Positions 43,945-54,982 of a stretch of 64,000 bases of DNA are shown in pieces. The notes beneath the pieces were generated by a model. The model was not told the DNA's origin. It saw nothing but the letters and a program-made list of their open reading frames with translations, and did no database searches. Origin of the DNA: Paracyclopina nana (taxonomy: Eukaryota; Arthropoda; Copepoda; Cyclopoida; Cyclopettidae); NCBI GenBank assembly GCA_019096065.1, contig JAGUCH010000004.1, positions 3,906,001-3,970,000 of the forward strand. Direction: 5' to 3'. How positions within the stretch are numbered: the first letter of the stretch is position 1; each line of letters starts with the position of its first letter. The translations under genes and the position numbers were made by a program.

Positions 43945-45559
43945 TTAATTGGTATTTTTGGCATCTGCAATGAGCTTCTCAAATACGACCCTCATGCCTG
44001 CAAATAATTCCTCTCCACTTGGTATGATTTGTTCTGGTGGCAGCAAGAATCCATAATTTCCGGTATCTCTAAGTTCTGTGGTGAAAGAATATCTGGCTCC
44101 AAGACTTCCTCTGTACCAATCGTCAGAAGCGCCAGCTGCAGGATCTACAGAAAAAAAATGTTTTTTAACTTGACGTAACATTTAAAAGGAACTGTCTTGC
44201 TTACATAGATCAGCAGAGTTGATGGGGTCAAAGTAAGTTCCATGAACTGCATAAAGAGCATCTGATGCATCTTCAGCCAACTTTTGCTATATGACAAAAA
44301 ATTAATTAGAATTGGTACTTTTCGTATAGTTTGAAATGAAGTAACGCTTACAATTTCAGCCCTGTTAGGGGGGTACACATTGTAGTCGTATCCATAGGGC
44401 CAAAGCCACAATTGAGAGTACTGAAAGCATCGAATGTATTATAATGTAATGTTAAGCTAGTGCCAAGATCTTACGCTGTGAATGCAATGGCCTAACACTG
44501 GCACGGGAGACAAAGCTTCGGTGTATTTTTTGATGTTTTGTGCCTCTGGCTCAGAGAAAGGATTGGGACCGCAATAGACATCAGAGCAAGGGCTGGTTGA
44601 GACGCCACTTTCTAATTGAACGTAACGTGTGAATTTCACTTTTTTAGCTACAATAATCCTTATCATTTACCTGCCCAGTGGAATCCAAAGTTTCTGTTGA
44701 GATCAGTTCCATAGCAGCTTGAGCTAGTCTTCCTACGGTTTTTACGCCACAAACGGTCCTATTTTCGGAATGATAATTATTATCGATTTCTTGATGCGCT
44801 TGGATGCGTTTGCTTACCCTATTTCTGCTATATTCATAGCCATCAGGGTTGGCCATGGGCAGGATGTGAATGTTGAGGCTGTCGATAATATCGCTGTTGT
44901 CCTTGTTGTTGACAAGCTCATTGATGAGGTAGGTTGCCGTAGCTGAAGCAATCCATTCCCTAGCATGGATACCTGTTAGTGAAAAATAAATGCCTTTTTA
45001 ATCTTCTGATGTATTTTTTAATTTTAGAATAGTTCTTACCAGCTTCAATCCATGCAATTGGAGCTGAAGGTCCGGCCTTGGTGATCTGAATAACTCTCAT
45101 GTCTCTGCCTTCAGAGGATTCTCCAATCGAAACAGTCTTGACCCAATCGGAATTGGCCGATGCGAGCCCATCAATGAAAGCATTGATCTCATCGTGCCCA
45201 TAATAATCGGTCCAATCATAGGCAGCTCTGGAGTGAGTTCTGGCGATGCTAGACATGAGTCTGTTTTGCATGTCCACCTTCTCAATGTCTTCGATCATGA
45301 CCGAAAAGTGGATGCCCTTGTCTGTTAGGAATTTCTCCAAAAGTGGCCTCTTTTCTGGCGAGGCCATGATATCGGTGGTTCTTCCCACGACAGGGTCTTT
45401 CCAAAAGTCAAAGATCTCATCGGAGTTGAGCTCTCTCAAGAGTTTGGCTGTGGTGACGTTCAGTTTTTGCGTCCTGATGACCTGGTAGCCGTCATAACTG
45501 ACCTTTGTGGCTGAAGTCACGGCCACAGTCACCGCGAAGAAAACTGCAAGGGTCCTCAT
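43945..45559 (-). CDS. Procarboxypeptidase, M14A family, B-like specificity
   Basis: Seven exons (45559-45040, 44972-44818, 44758-44671, 44611-44475, 44420-44352, 44286-44205, 44144-43945) with consistent phases give 416 aa. This is a secreted zinc exopeptidase that removes C-terminal residues. It has a signal peptide ([17 protein letters not shown]), an activation propeptide (to about residue 110), and the catalytic domain. GIHAREW supplies the zinc His and Glu. [16 protein letters not shown] supplies the third zinc ligand. LNRNFGFHW holds the substrate Arg region. [12 protein letters not shown] carries the catalytic Glu. GASDDW places Asp where carboxypeptidase B has its specificity Asp, so basic residues are the likely targets. 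A TATA box lies at 45611-45616. Digestive use is likely but inferred. Confidence 0.95.
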
Positions 45560-45610
45560 GCTCACAATCTTGCAAGAGGAATGAATACGTTTGTGTGTAA
45601 ATTCGCCGAT

Positions 45611-45616
45611 TTTATA
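45611..45616 (-). promoter_or_regulatory. TATA box of the carboxypeptidase gene
   Basis: The minus strand reads GCTATAAAATCGG about 55 bases before the start codon at 45559, placing transcription start roughly 30 bases downstream in CACACAAACG. A TATA promoter suits a highly expressed secreted enzyme. Confidence 0.6.
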
Positions 45617-45619
45617 GCT

Positions 45620-46205
45620 GCGATAAGGATGCTATCAACATCTGGTGCATCAACGTGATTCCCCAATTCTCCAGAGTTTAGGCTTTTTCACATGGCAGCC
45701 AGGTGAGTAGAAGGATAAATAACTGTAACTAGTACTGCTGATGATTGTATCTGGATGTTTTGTCATGATGCACTACTTGTGTTGCACGAACAGTTGCTGT
45801 TCTTGGGCTTTTTTCTTACAGTTGTGTCTTATTTGAGACGATTTTCTTATTTGTGAATAGCAGGAGTCAATTGTGAATTCATTGTATTCTTTAGCTACGT
45901 AGCATATCGGCAACAGCATTTCCCGTTAATGCATGCGAAAATTATCGAGTAGTTGCCATTTTTATTAGGAAAACATATTGTGGTGTTCGTACTTAGTAGC
46001 AGGATTCATTGTCATTTTCAGTTTTGTTCTGCTGTCGTAATTGTGATTATCAAGAAGTCAAACAACCGCAAATCGAATTATTGACGTCAAGGCCGATTCT
46101 TAATCCTTGTTAGCACTGCTTGCTTACTTAGCTTTTCTATTTAGGGCAGCGTCATGACTTGGTCAATATTTCCTAGTTCAGTCAGAGCTTTGAGGTAAGA
46201 AAAAA
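45620..46205. other. Spacer, nothing recognised
   Basis: Non-coding stretch between the carboxypeptidase promoter and the stop of the Angel gene. No repeats or RNA genes are seen. Confidence 0.45.
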
Positions 46206-47806
46206 TTAGTTGTATTTCTTTTTAACGGTGAGGAGAAAATGTGCAACCAAAGATAAATGATCTGATGGACACAACTCGTTGGGTAGATCGCCCATTTCAA
46301 TGCAGTCTTTTTCAGTGTACAGGTTAACTCGACCCAGCAGCTTGAGATTGCTTTCAATGTGCTTCTGCAAATACTTTGAGTAGTACGTGGAGTAGAAAAC
46401 ATAGTCCACCATAGTGTACCTGTTTTGCTTAGTCGTCACCTGTAAAAAGCAAATATTACTATAGTTACGCAATGTTTTCACGCTGGGAAAATCATCTTAC
46501 TGGCTTTGGCCATTCGTAGGGATTATAAACGGATCTGAATCCGAACTTGTGACGAATGGAGGCATTCCTCCTGAAGCTAGGATCATTGTGCCCTACGGCA
46601 GGCTCCTTGTTTCTGACGCTATGGAACAACTTGTCATTGAGGACTTGGGCAGCGTCTCTTCCAAGGGCTCTTGAATTGACAACGTTCACGTGCTGGCAGC
46701 AATCGTTGATGCCTAATTCTCGAGGTGGAAATGGTCCAAAGGACTTGCAAAAGCCTTTTGTAAGCAAACTGATCACATTTGAGTCCACTGTGCAGTTGAA
46801 GTCTCCAGTAAGAATGACAGGCAAGTAAGGGCTTCCTTGCTCTCCAGTCCATGCAAATCGGTCCAGTTCTTATAGAGCAAAAAAAGCAGATTCTAATAAC
46901 CAGAAAAACAGTCGGAATTATAACGCACCAGCTAGAAGCACTGCAGTTTGGGCAAGTCGTATGTCATCACGCTTTGGATTAAAGAGCAAATGAGTAGTTG
47001 CCACACAAAGCAAATTGTCTTCTGGTCCATTTTTGGGCCTCAGCTTGGCCACCAGTCCAATGTTATCTCGATTGAGGCACAGAGGGGCACTAGGCTGCAT
47101 GTATTCAACATCGAGGGAATCCACGAGGTCAAACTGCAATAACCACTTCAAATGTTCTGTGCAAAAACCTTATTGATACTGATTTTCACCTTTTCAATAT
47201 TGTAGAAAATAGCGCACCCGTCCGATTTGTCTCCTGTCCTCTTTTTGTAGATGACATCATATCCCATTTCATTCAAGCTTTGCTTGAAATGCGAGTGAAA
47301 GTGAAGCTCTTGTACTTCTTGGCAGCAAAGTATATCACAGTCGTAATGAATAATTTCTTGCTTCAGTCTTTCAAACCTTGGCTCCCACCTCATTACATCA
47401 TCTTCAATATCTGTAGTAAACAATTACTGTTGCATGTCTTAGTCATTTTTAAAGACTAGGGCTTACTTTTGTTGTATAAATTGTTGTGTCTGAGCATCAA
47501 TTCATCGGCCAAAACGTTGTAGCTCATCACAGAAAAAACCGTGTCTTGAGGCTTGATGACATATTCGTTATTTTCCACCTTTGCACCTAGTGAAGTTGAA
47601 TGCCAAGTGCGTTCTTTGCTCGCAGGTGGATCTAACTTTTGGCCACTGTTGTGGGCCGCTTCTGCGTTTGCAGTTGAGAGCTTTGAAGTTTTCGAAAATC
47701 GCTCACTGCGCCTTGAAGAGCTTGTCAAGTGGCCAAGCTTGGCACATTGAGAAATCATCGAAACTGATCGTTTTCTTGGGTTGGCACTAGGGGTGGATTT
47801 ATCCAT
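46206..47806 (-). CDS. Angel-type endonuclease/exonuclease/phosphatase-family RNA phosphatase/nuclease
   Basis: Exons 47806-47467, 47410-47190, 47133-46929, 46868-46501 and 46439-46206 fit in phase (1, 0, 1, 0) to give 455 aa. Angel proteins are CCR4/nocturnin relatives; Angel1/2 remove 2',3'-cyclic phosphates from RNA and affect mRNA stability. The catalytic fold is visible: FSVMSYNVLADEL, ILCCQEVQE (metal Glu), LLCVATTHLLFNP, VILTGDFNCT (Asp and Asn), MVDYVFYS, and the final PSDHLSLVAHF (Asp-His). The N-terminal 85 residues are Ser/Lys-rich and disordered. A TTTTAG acceptor lies just upstream of 47806 and the frame is open across it, so an additional 5' coding exon probably exists and the true protein may be longer. 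Confidence 0.92.
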
Positions 47807-47849
47807 GAGCCTCAGTCTTGCTGTCAGCCACCGCGCTGGCAGCTAAAAA

Positions 47850-48780
47850 GAAAGTAAGTTAGCAAAATTTGCTATGCGCCTAGAAAAATACAAAAAGTTT
47901 CACGGGAGCAGATTTGCTAGGGATGAGAACATATAAAATAAAAAGTTTTTCAAAGATGACTAAGATTTCCTCAAATCTCAAATGCTGTTGCTATTTGGCA
48001 ATAAATTTTCAATCCAATTTACCTGAAAAAATTATTTTGCTCATAAATTACATAAAAATCGACATTTGATGCACTAGGCCTTACCATAACTTTTTATGCG
48101 ATGCTGCTCCAATTTCTTTCTTGTAAAGCAAGATACCAAAAATGTGGTAGTTGAGTAAGTAATTGACAACAATGACGAAACGTAACAAATCGAAACGGAG
48201 TGTATATTTTTAAGGCTGACCTATTTGTTTTAGAATAATTTTGAGCTCCATTAAATTACTTTTTACATCTCTTTTATAGCGGAAATAATTATGGATTAAT
48301 AGTTTAAATTTTGGTAGACTTTTCATAATGATGATTCATCTAAAATATAGGCTTATTGGCTTTAATTCTGAGCATTTTTTGGACGAAGAGTTTTCCTTTT
48401 CTCTCGCTTTCTCAGCTATTACTTTCAAGTTTCAATTTTAAAGTCTTCTTTTCTTTACGAAGCTATGCACGAAAGTTTAGAAATTATAGAATATTGTATA
48501 GTGCATACTTGCTTATTTAAAGGTTTTGTTCAACCCCAGAAATCATTATGATTTTAGTTTGCTAGAAGTGACGTATTAGAGAGGCAGTCTGGTATCGCTG
48601 CAGCCTTTTAAAGCATTGCTACATGGATCAAGCTGCATGAGAAAGCCCCACTTGCTTTGCAAACTGTCGTACAGCCACATGCATTCTGGAGGAATTGTGA
48701 GTAGAGACATGCTTTGGCCTACTAGGCATGTAGCTGACACTTGCATTTTCTAACTTGGTCATGGTTGGCTTACACTAACA
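47850..48780. other. AT-rich spacer
   Basis: No gene supported. The missing first exon of the Angel gene and the promoter of the ZIP transporter should lie here, but I cannot point to them. Confidence 0.4.
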
Positions 48781-48831
48781 TTTGTGCTACATACACAGTT
48801 GTCACCTTTTTGCCTGGTACTATTAGGCACC

Positions 48832-50182
48832 ATGAAGTACCTGGGTTTCATCTCCTTGCTCCTCTTCTTCTCCTGCTGCAACGGAGATAGTGATATTTGC
48901 CACAAGGGCAGTTGCCACCCCAAACTGCTCCAACTTTGTGATGAGACTGAGCTGGACAGCAAGCTCAAGGAGCTGTGTGCTCTTGTAGATGTGGCCAAAG
49001 CTGACAATGCCACTGAAGACATCAAGGGAACCACTAAGCCCTCAACCAGCGCAGTATGGGGCTACTCCTTGCTAAGTGTCACCCTGATCAGCCTGTCAAG
49101 TGTTTTGGGAGTGAGCCTGCTGCCCCTGATGACCAAGACTTTCTACAGTAACCTCATCACAAGTCTGATTGGCTTAGCTGTTGGATCACTCTCTGGTTCA
49201 GCTTTGTTCCACTTGATTCCCTCCGCATTCAACTTGTCTTCTGTCTACTCAATTGACTACTTGAACATTTGCCTTGTCATCTGGTGCGGCGTGTATGGCT
49301 TCTTCTTGATTGAAAGGTTCCTCAAGCTGTTCATGGACCAGAAGAACAACCGCAACAAAGGGTTTCAAGGCGTTGCTCAAGACAACAAAGCTCCAGTGGG
49401 CCACTCACATTTTACAATTGACTCCGAAGAGGACTTGGAAACATCCAAGCTGCAGCAGGTCTCTAATGGCAATAGCTGTGTCAACTCTATTCCCAAGGTG
49501 GAAGTGTATGAGCAGAGCAAGGCTGCCATGCGAGCCAGCTTTGGTCATATGGAGCGTCCGGACACCTCTGAGGCAAGACATACAGTGGAGTCTGTCAAAG
49601 AGCTCGAGAAGAGCAGCCATGGCTCTAAAATAGCCACTGTGGCTTGGATGATCATATTTGGTGATGGAGTGCATAATTTCATAGATGGACTCTCCATAGG
49701 AGCAGCTTACTCCCAAAGCATCTTGACGGGGATAAGCGTGTCAGCAGCTGTTCTCTGCGAGGAAATTCCTCATGAGTTGGGAGATTTTGCTGTTCTACTC
49801 AATGCTGGAATGAACATAAAGCAGGTCTGTTTTGCTAAATCAATTTATCCCACATGTGTGTGACAATTATCTTTGATGACAGGCAATGGTGTACAACTTT
49901 TTGTCAGCTTGCACTTGCTACATTGGACTCGTCCTTGGCATTCTCCTGGGAGAGCTCGAATTTGGCAGCCGTTACATTTTTGGAGCTGCTGGCGGAATGT
50001 TCCTTTACATAGCTCTGGTGGACATGGTGCCAGAACTCAATGCTTCGATGGATCATTTGTCCAAAGAGTCAACAAAATCAGCCTTGCTTGTGTTTCTGCT
50101 GCAGAACATTGGCATAGGTGTTGGAATTGGATGTCTATTTGCTCTGGCCAGGTTTCAAGAGGATATTATGTTCGATCTGTAG
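48832..50182 (+). CDS. ZIP-family metal transporter, ZIP8/ZIP14-like
   Basis: Exons 48832-49824 and 49883-50182 (phase 0) give 430 aa. ZIPs carry Zn2+ (ZIP8/14 also Mn2+ and Fe2+) into the cytosol. It has a signal peptide (MKYLGFISLLLFFSCC), a short Cys-containing ectodomain and eight membrane helices. TM4 reads FGDGVHNFIDGLSIGAAY. TM5 reads CEEIPHELGDFAVLLNAG. The first position of the usual HEXPHEXGD motif is Glu, the mark of ZIP8/ZIP14. The cytoplasmic loop between TM3 and TM4 (about residues 165-265) is not His-rich. There is no long LIV-1 ectodomain, so the N-terminus is short for this group. Confidence 0.93.
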
Positions 50183-50297
50183 CAGTAGTATCAGAATGTT
50201 GACCGCAGTAGTAGATCATTTATGCTATAGTAGAATATCACTGTTGACATTTTTCACAAAAAAATATACTGTACGCATAATCTGACAAATTTGCATG

Positions 50298-51410
50298 TTA
50301 AAAGAGCAGCTTGGGCTTTCGAAAAATCAATTTTGGGGTGGCCTCAGTATCCAATGCCCACTCAGTGCACACATCATCTTTGGCAGTATTTTCCTCGCCA
50401 TAGAGGTAATTTTCAATCATACCATACCAAAGCCTCTTTTCATGCACGTTTGGAGTTTGCACTTGGGGTCCTGCAACATCACTCTGGCTCTTACGTAAGC
50501 AAACCCTGGGAAATCTCGGCTCAGCACATTCCAGATTGAAGACATTGAAGTAAATGCGTCCGATTGCATCTGCTAATGCAATCATATCTTGGTCCCTGTT
50601 TGACTTGTCAGATGTCAACTTCTTCAAGCATTTGTAAAACAAATCATCGCACGCACAATGTGACCTGTAAAAGAAATTTTCATGGATTTTTTTAAAATCA
50701 TTTTTATGAAATGCCAGCTTACTTGGTGTAAGGATGGTAATTTGTGGCTCCATAATTGGCTGTAAAAGCGTGGACCTTGACCGGACAGTGGTCATGAGCT
50801 CTGCAACATTTGTCCACCTCAAAATGGCTACCAGCTCCGAGATCATGGTAATTATTGGCCAGGTCATTGACCCCGCACCATTTGGTGCCAGGAACAATTC
50901 CCTTGAGAAGGGTCCACATGTTGATGGATTTGGCTGTATGATTTGTTGAGTAATGCACTTGAGGTGGAACTCTTTGAATTTGCAGGTCTTGGCAAGTCGT
51001 CACAATACTGACCATTGTGTTAAAGTCCACTTCGTGAATTAAGTAATTTTGAGCAGCCAGTGCTGCAAGCATCGCTGGCTTCTGTGGCATTTCCCTGAAA
51101 ATAGAAAATGACACTTTCTTATAGAATTGATATCACTAATGAAAAACTTTTCATACACTATTTCCAAGTCACAAGCTGCTAGAAAGTCCTGCAAAATTTC
51201 CGCACTTTGTGCATGCCTATTGATCACAATGTGGCCCACAATTCGGCCATAATGAGCATAAAGCTGGATGTGCTCCAACTTTTCAAAGGCCAGTGAGCCC
51301 AAAAAAGGCCAATCAACTTTAATTTTGGGCGATTCTTCAGTGAGGCCTTCTTCGGAAGCGAGAACGCAGCTACAGATAAGTTGCACTAGGATGATTTGCT
51401 TGATGAGCAT
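50298..51410 (-). CDS. Group III (bee-venom-type) secretory phospholipase A2
   Basis: Exons 51410-51157, 51094-50723 and 50664-50298 (phases 2 and 2) give 330 aa. The enzyme releases fatty acids from the sn-2 position of phospholipids. Such proteins occur in arthropod digestion, immunity and venoms, and nothing here points to venom. It has a signal peptide (MLIKQIILVQLICSCVLA). The core reads KWCGVNDLANNYHDLGAGSH then CCRAHDHCP, with the catalytic His-Asp and paired Cys. The calcium loop is WCGVN rather than the usual WCGxG, so calcium binding may differ. Length exceeds the venom enzyme because of an N-terminal domain (about 100 aa) seen in other arthropod group III proteins. A second possible first exon lies at 51597-51838. 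Confidence 0.92.
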
Positions 51411-51596
51411 TTTCACTGAGTATTTGAGTTAGCTTTTAGCTGTCAACAGGCCTAGTTATAAGTGGCCTATGGATATGTAGACTGTTCTTATAACATAACA
51501 ATATCAAGTTCTTTCTCTGGCCAAGAAGAGAATGAAACTCGTTTTTCTTTTCAGCAATTTTCGTAGCAGATGTCCCAATTGGGAACTGAATCTTAC

Positions 51597-51838
51597 CTGC
51601 CCTCTATTAAAATGAGTCTGCAGTCCACAAGGGTTCGTTGTCCTCCTTTCAGAGTGAGCACACCTATCGTTTGCGAATGGTGCCATGCTTCAAAACTCAA
51701 ATATTGGTCAGTTATCAAGAATGGAGATAGAACTTTGTTGGAATTTGATGCCACCATAAGCAGGCAAATAACACTCGCTCCCAGCAATGCCCAGTACTTT
51801 CTTGAAATGCTTGTGATCCTGCACTCAGGTCCATTCAT
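51597..51838 (-). CDS. Probable alternative first coding exon of the phospholipase A2 gene
   Basis: ATG at 51838 opens 80 codons plus two bases, ending at a GTAAGA donor in phase 2, the same phase as exon 1 of the PLA2 gene. It contains a hydrophobic signal/anchor stretch (YWALLGASVICLLMVA), and its second half (HHSQTIGVLTLKGGQRTLVDC) parallels HYGRIVGHIVINRHAQSAEI of the other first exon. It could splice to the shared exon at 51094, giving an isoform with a different N-terminal domain. Alternatively it is a remnant of a duplicated PLA2 gene. Confidence 0.55.
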
Positions 51839-52350
51839 GGTGTCTCACATTTTTACTGTGGAGCAATGTTTCCCTTTCTGGCTGATTTCAGTTTTTTTCT
51901 CCAATTTCTCCAGACCAGGTAGAATAGTGAGCGCGCTGCGGTACACGTTCACTCTCTCTTTGTCAGGTTCCTCTTTTCAAGGATAAAAGCAAACCAGAAT
52001 CATCACACTATGCTATGTGACACTATTACTCAATTGAAAATTCCTCCATACTCATTGCATTCATTACACTCTAGTTTTCATTTACTTATCTATTAATAAA
52101 CTAACTATCATGCAAATTAGCAATGTCATGTTATTCTTTGATCAGTTTCAACTAAATTATGATAATTTTTTATCTTAACGGTGACATGCCACATGATGCA
52201 TGAAAATCATTTAAAATGATTTGTATTATTCATATTCAGTCATTTCCCGCCAATTATTTGAATTCAAATGATATTCAAAATATCCCGCGAAATGCGAGAG
52301 TGACGTCATTTCACAGATTTTATATTGTAAACAAGTGTTCAATTTCGAGG
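51839..52350. other. Spacer upstream of MUS81
   Basis: AT-rich, divergent between the PLA2 alternative exon and MUS81. The MUS81 frame is open for 45 codons upstream of the chosen ATG. No TATA box or repeat is recognised. Confidence 0.4.
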
Positions 52351-54906
52351 ATGGACGGAAATCCCGGAAATTTGCGATGGTTTTACATCCTGGAGGACAT
52401 TTTCGAAGCAGAAGGCGACGAGAGAGTGCAATCAAAGATCAAAAGCTGCCAAGAAAGTTTGTCGAAATACCCGCTTGTCATCCATGATCCAGATCACTGC
52501 CTTCTTTTGAGGCACTTTGATACAGACATTCTGACGAGGATGAAGGAGAGAGTTCGACTCGAAGGAAGTTTTCTTGGAAGTGAACTTTCTCCTATTAAAA
52601 GAGAGAGTCCTCCTGATCAAATTGACCAATTAGCTAGAAAATTTGAGGAAGAGGAGGAACAAAGCAGACGGGAACAAGAAGAAAACGACTTAAAATTGGC
52701 TATGAAGTTAAGTCAAGAATACGACCACTTTGAGCCAGTCGCTCCCCTCGTTCAAGGTGAATTATTTCCAAAGCCTTCCGCAGCCTTCGAGCTCTCGTTA
52801 ACTACTGACAACGTGAACATCGACGAAGAGGAACTAGACGACAAGTTGCCGAAGAAGACTCACAGCAAGCAAGTGCATGAATTATCGATGCGCTCCAGCG
52901 ATGAGGAAATCGAAAACAAACCCCCGCCTCCCAAAAAACTAAATTCAATCTTCAGCCAGGATCCTGTGCTAAATCGAGGGCTTGAAAGTAGTAGCGACGA
53001 AGATATGCGCGTCAAAATAACTCAGAAAAAGGTTACAAAGTGCCCAAAGAAGGTCATTAGTGAAAGCTCTGCAAAAGCCGCTATATTCTCCCAAGACCCA
53101 ATTTTCAGCAAGTTTAATGATGATTCTAGTGATAGTGAACCTGAGAAGCCAGCTAAAGGAAGAAAAAAGAAATCTGCTACGAAGGAGCCAAAAAAGAAGG
53201 CCAGTTATTGTCCTAAACCTCAGAGTGGCGGCTATGCGATATTGATTGCATTACTCAAAGAAGAATCGAATCCAGACTACAAAGGATTTATGACGAAGAA
53301 CGAGCTCTGTCATGCTGCTCAGCCGTACGCATCTGAAAGTATGACACACACCAAACCTGGTGCAAGTCAGTTTTATAACGGCTGGAGTGCAAGCTCAATC
53401 CTGGCCAAGAAGGAACTCATTGAAATGTGGAGCAATCCAAAAAAGATTCGGCTCACCGAGGCTGGTCGTAATTTGGCCAAAGCGATAAACGATAAACGTG
53501 AGCAAGCCTCTGAAATGCTAAGTCAGAATTCAAGTCAAGGATTGTCTGCTACCTTTGACAACGCCTCTTGGCTCGATGATGTCGAATCTCAGCCTAGCAC
53601 CAGCAGTAGTTCACCTCAAGTCTTTCAGTACTGCTATGTGACAGTGTCCAAAGAGGACACAACTGACCAAATGGATGCTGAGCTCGATGTTTCTGATGCG
53701 GTCTATCACCTCATCAAATGCAGAAAATCTGACTTGATAAAATCAGGGAAAAGGTACAACATCAAGGAGGAAAAAGAAAAATTCGTGCTGGCATTCCTTC
53801 ACGAAGATGATTGTGATGAAAAGAGTCCCTGCTCAAGGGGCTCTGAATTCCTTGAAAAAACATCACCAAATTTGGCTCGACCGAAAAAAGAAAGCCAATC
53901 CAAGCCTTCTTCATTGTCAGTCTCAGTCCCGCCTTCCTTTTGCCTTGACTTTTTCCCTTCAAATTACAGCCGAACCCCAAGAAATGCTGGCGTCGATAAG
54001 AAATCTTTTACAGAACAATCTTGCAAACTCAAGCTACATCCGGGTCAATATGATATAATACTCATTGTGGATATGATGGAGGTGACTGGGGGATCATCTG
54101 GTGGGAAGAAGAGTAGAAAAAATATCACAGTTGAAGAGCTCCAGACATTGGGAATCACTTATGAAACACGGAAGCTGAGTATTGGTGATTTCATCTGGAT
54201 TGCCCGTGGTAGCGATAATTGCGAGCTGGTGCTACCCTATATTGTGGAGCGAAAGCGAATGGACGACTTAAGGTCCTCAATTATGGATGGAAGATACAAA
54301 GAGCAGAAGCAACGAATTCAGCAATGCGGCTTACCCAACAAAATTTACCTGGTTGAAGAAATCGGACATTACAAAGATGTATCCAGTCGTCCTTTAAATC
54401 AGCAAGGCTTTAGCAAGGCCTTGGATCGAAATGCTTTGGATCAAGCTATGTCAAACACTCTTGTACGTGATGGTTTTCACGTGAAAGTCACTAACAGCCA
54501 GAAAGATTCAATGAAGTTTTTGGCCACCATGACAACTGCCCTAAAAAACAAATACTCTCGGGACACTTTGTATCTATCCAGTTTGAAGGGTGTGGGCAAC
54601 GATACTCATTTACTGGCATTCAAAGACTTCTACGAGCATTCGCGACCGGACAAGTCGCTCACGGTTCGAGAAGTGTTTTGCAACATGCTCATTTGTCAGA
54701 AGGGTCTGTCAGCAGGTGCAGCATGGGCCATCACCGAAAAGTATCCCACATTTCGAAGCTTGCAAACGGCTTACGGTGAATGTGTGACCAACGAAGCCAG
54801 AGAAAAGCTCATTTCTGGAATCCCTTACGATAATGGGAAGAAGAAAATTTCACTGAGTGTAAGCCGCACGCTGTCATGGCTGTTCAACGAGCGTGATTTG
54901 CATTAG
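52351..54906 (+). CDS. MUS81: MUS81 structure-specific endonuclease subunit, enlarged
   Basis: MUS81 with EME cuts 3' flaps, replication forks and Holliday-junction intermediates in the nucleus. This single exon encodes 851 aa, against about 550 in vertebrates. Residues 1-75 match the N-terminal helix-hairpin-helix domain (NPGNLRWFYILEDIF, LSKYPLVI). About 288-390 is the winged helix (SGGYAILIALLKE, LTEAGRNLAKAI). The XPF nuclease domain starts near 570, with GDF near 612 and ERKRMDDLRSSIMDGRYKEQK near 632, the catalytic ERKxxxD. Tandem HhH helices close the protein. The extra length is a disordered linker (80-285) and a Ser-rich stretch (390-560). The linker repeats IFSQDP twice, each followed by an acidic Ser cluster. 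The start at 52351 was chosen because the domain begins there. Confidence 0.95.
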   Translation: MDGNPGNLRWFYILEDIFEAEGDERVQSKIKSCQESLSKYPLVIHDPDHCLLLRHFDTDILTRMKERVRLEGSFLGSELSPIKRESPPDQIDQLARKFEEEEEQSRREQEENDLKLAMKLSQEYDHFEPVAPLVQGELFPKPSAAFELSLTTDNVNIDEEELDDKLPKKTHSKQVHELSMRSSDEEIENKPPPPKKLNSIFSQDPVLNRGLESSSDEDMRVKITQKKVTKCPKKVISESSAKAAIFSQDPIFSKFNDDSSDSEPEKPAKGRKKKSATKEPKKKASYCPKPQSGGYAILIALLKEESNPDYKGFMTKNELCHAAQPYASESMTHTKPGASQFYNGWSASSILAKKELIEMWSNPKKIRLTEAGRNLAKAINDKREQASEMLSQNSSQGLSATFDNASWLDDVESQPSTSSSSPQVFQYCYVTVSKEDTTDQMDAELDVSDAVYHLIKCRKSDLIKSGKRYNIKEEKEKFVLAFLHEDDCDEKSPCSRGSEFLEKTSPNLARPKKESQSKPSSLSVSVPPSFCLDFFPSNYSRTPRNAGVDKKSFTEQSCKLKLHPGQYDIILIVDMMEVTGGSSGGKKSRKNITVEELQTLGITYETRKLSIGDFIWIARGSDNCELVLPYIVERKRMDDLRSSIMDGRYKEQKQRIQQCGLPNKIYLVEEIGHYKDVSSRPLNQQGFSKALDRNALDQAMSNTLVRDGFHVKVTNSQKDSMKFLATMTTALKNKYSRDTLYLSSLKGVGNDTHLLAFKDFYEHSRPDKSLTVREVFCNMLICQKGLSAGAAWAITEKYPTFRSLQTAYGECVTNEAREKLISGIPYDNGKKKISLSVSRTLSWLFNERDLH

Positions 54907-54982
54907 AAATAAAAATAATCTGAAAGGTTGCGTGACAATTTGACGGAATTTTTGCGCCATGTTGTCTAATTTTTGCTTCGCG

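Noticed and set aside
46556..46828. 90-codon plus-strand frame opposite the Angel gene
   Set aside because: It is the reverse frame of a well-supported catalytic exon and has no independent support.
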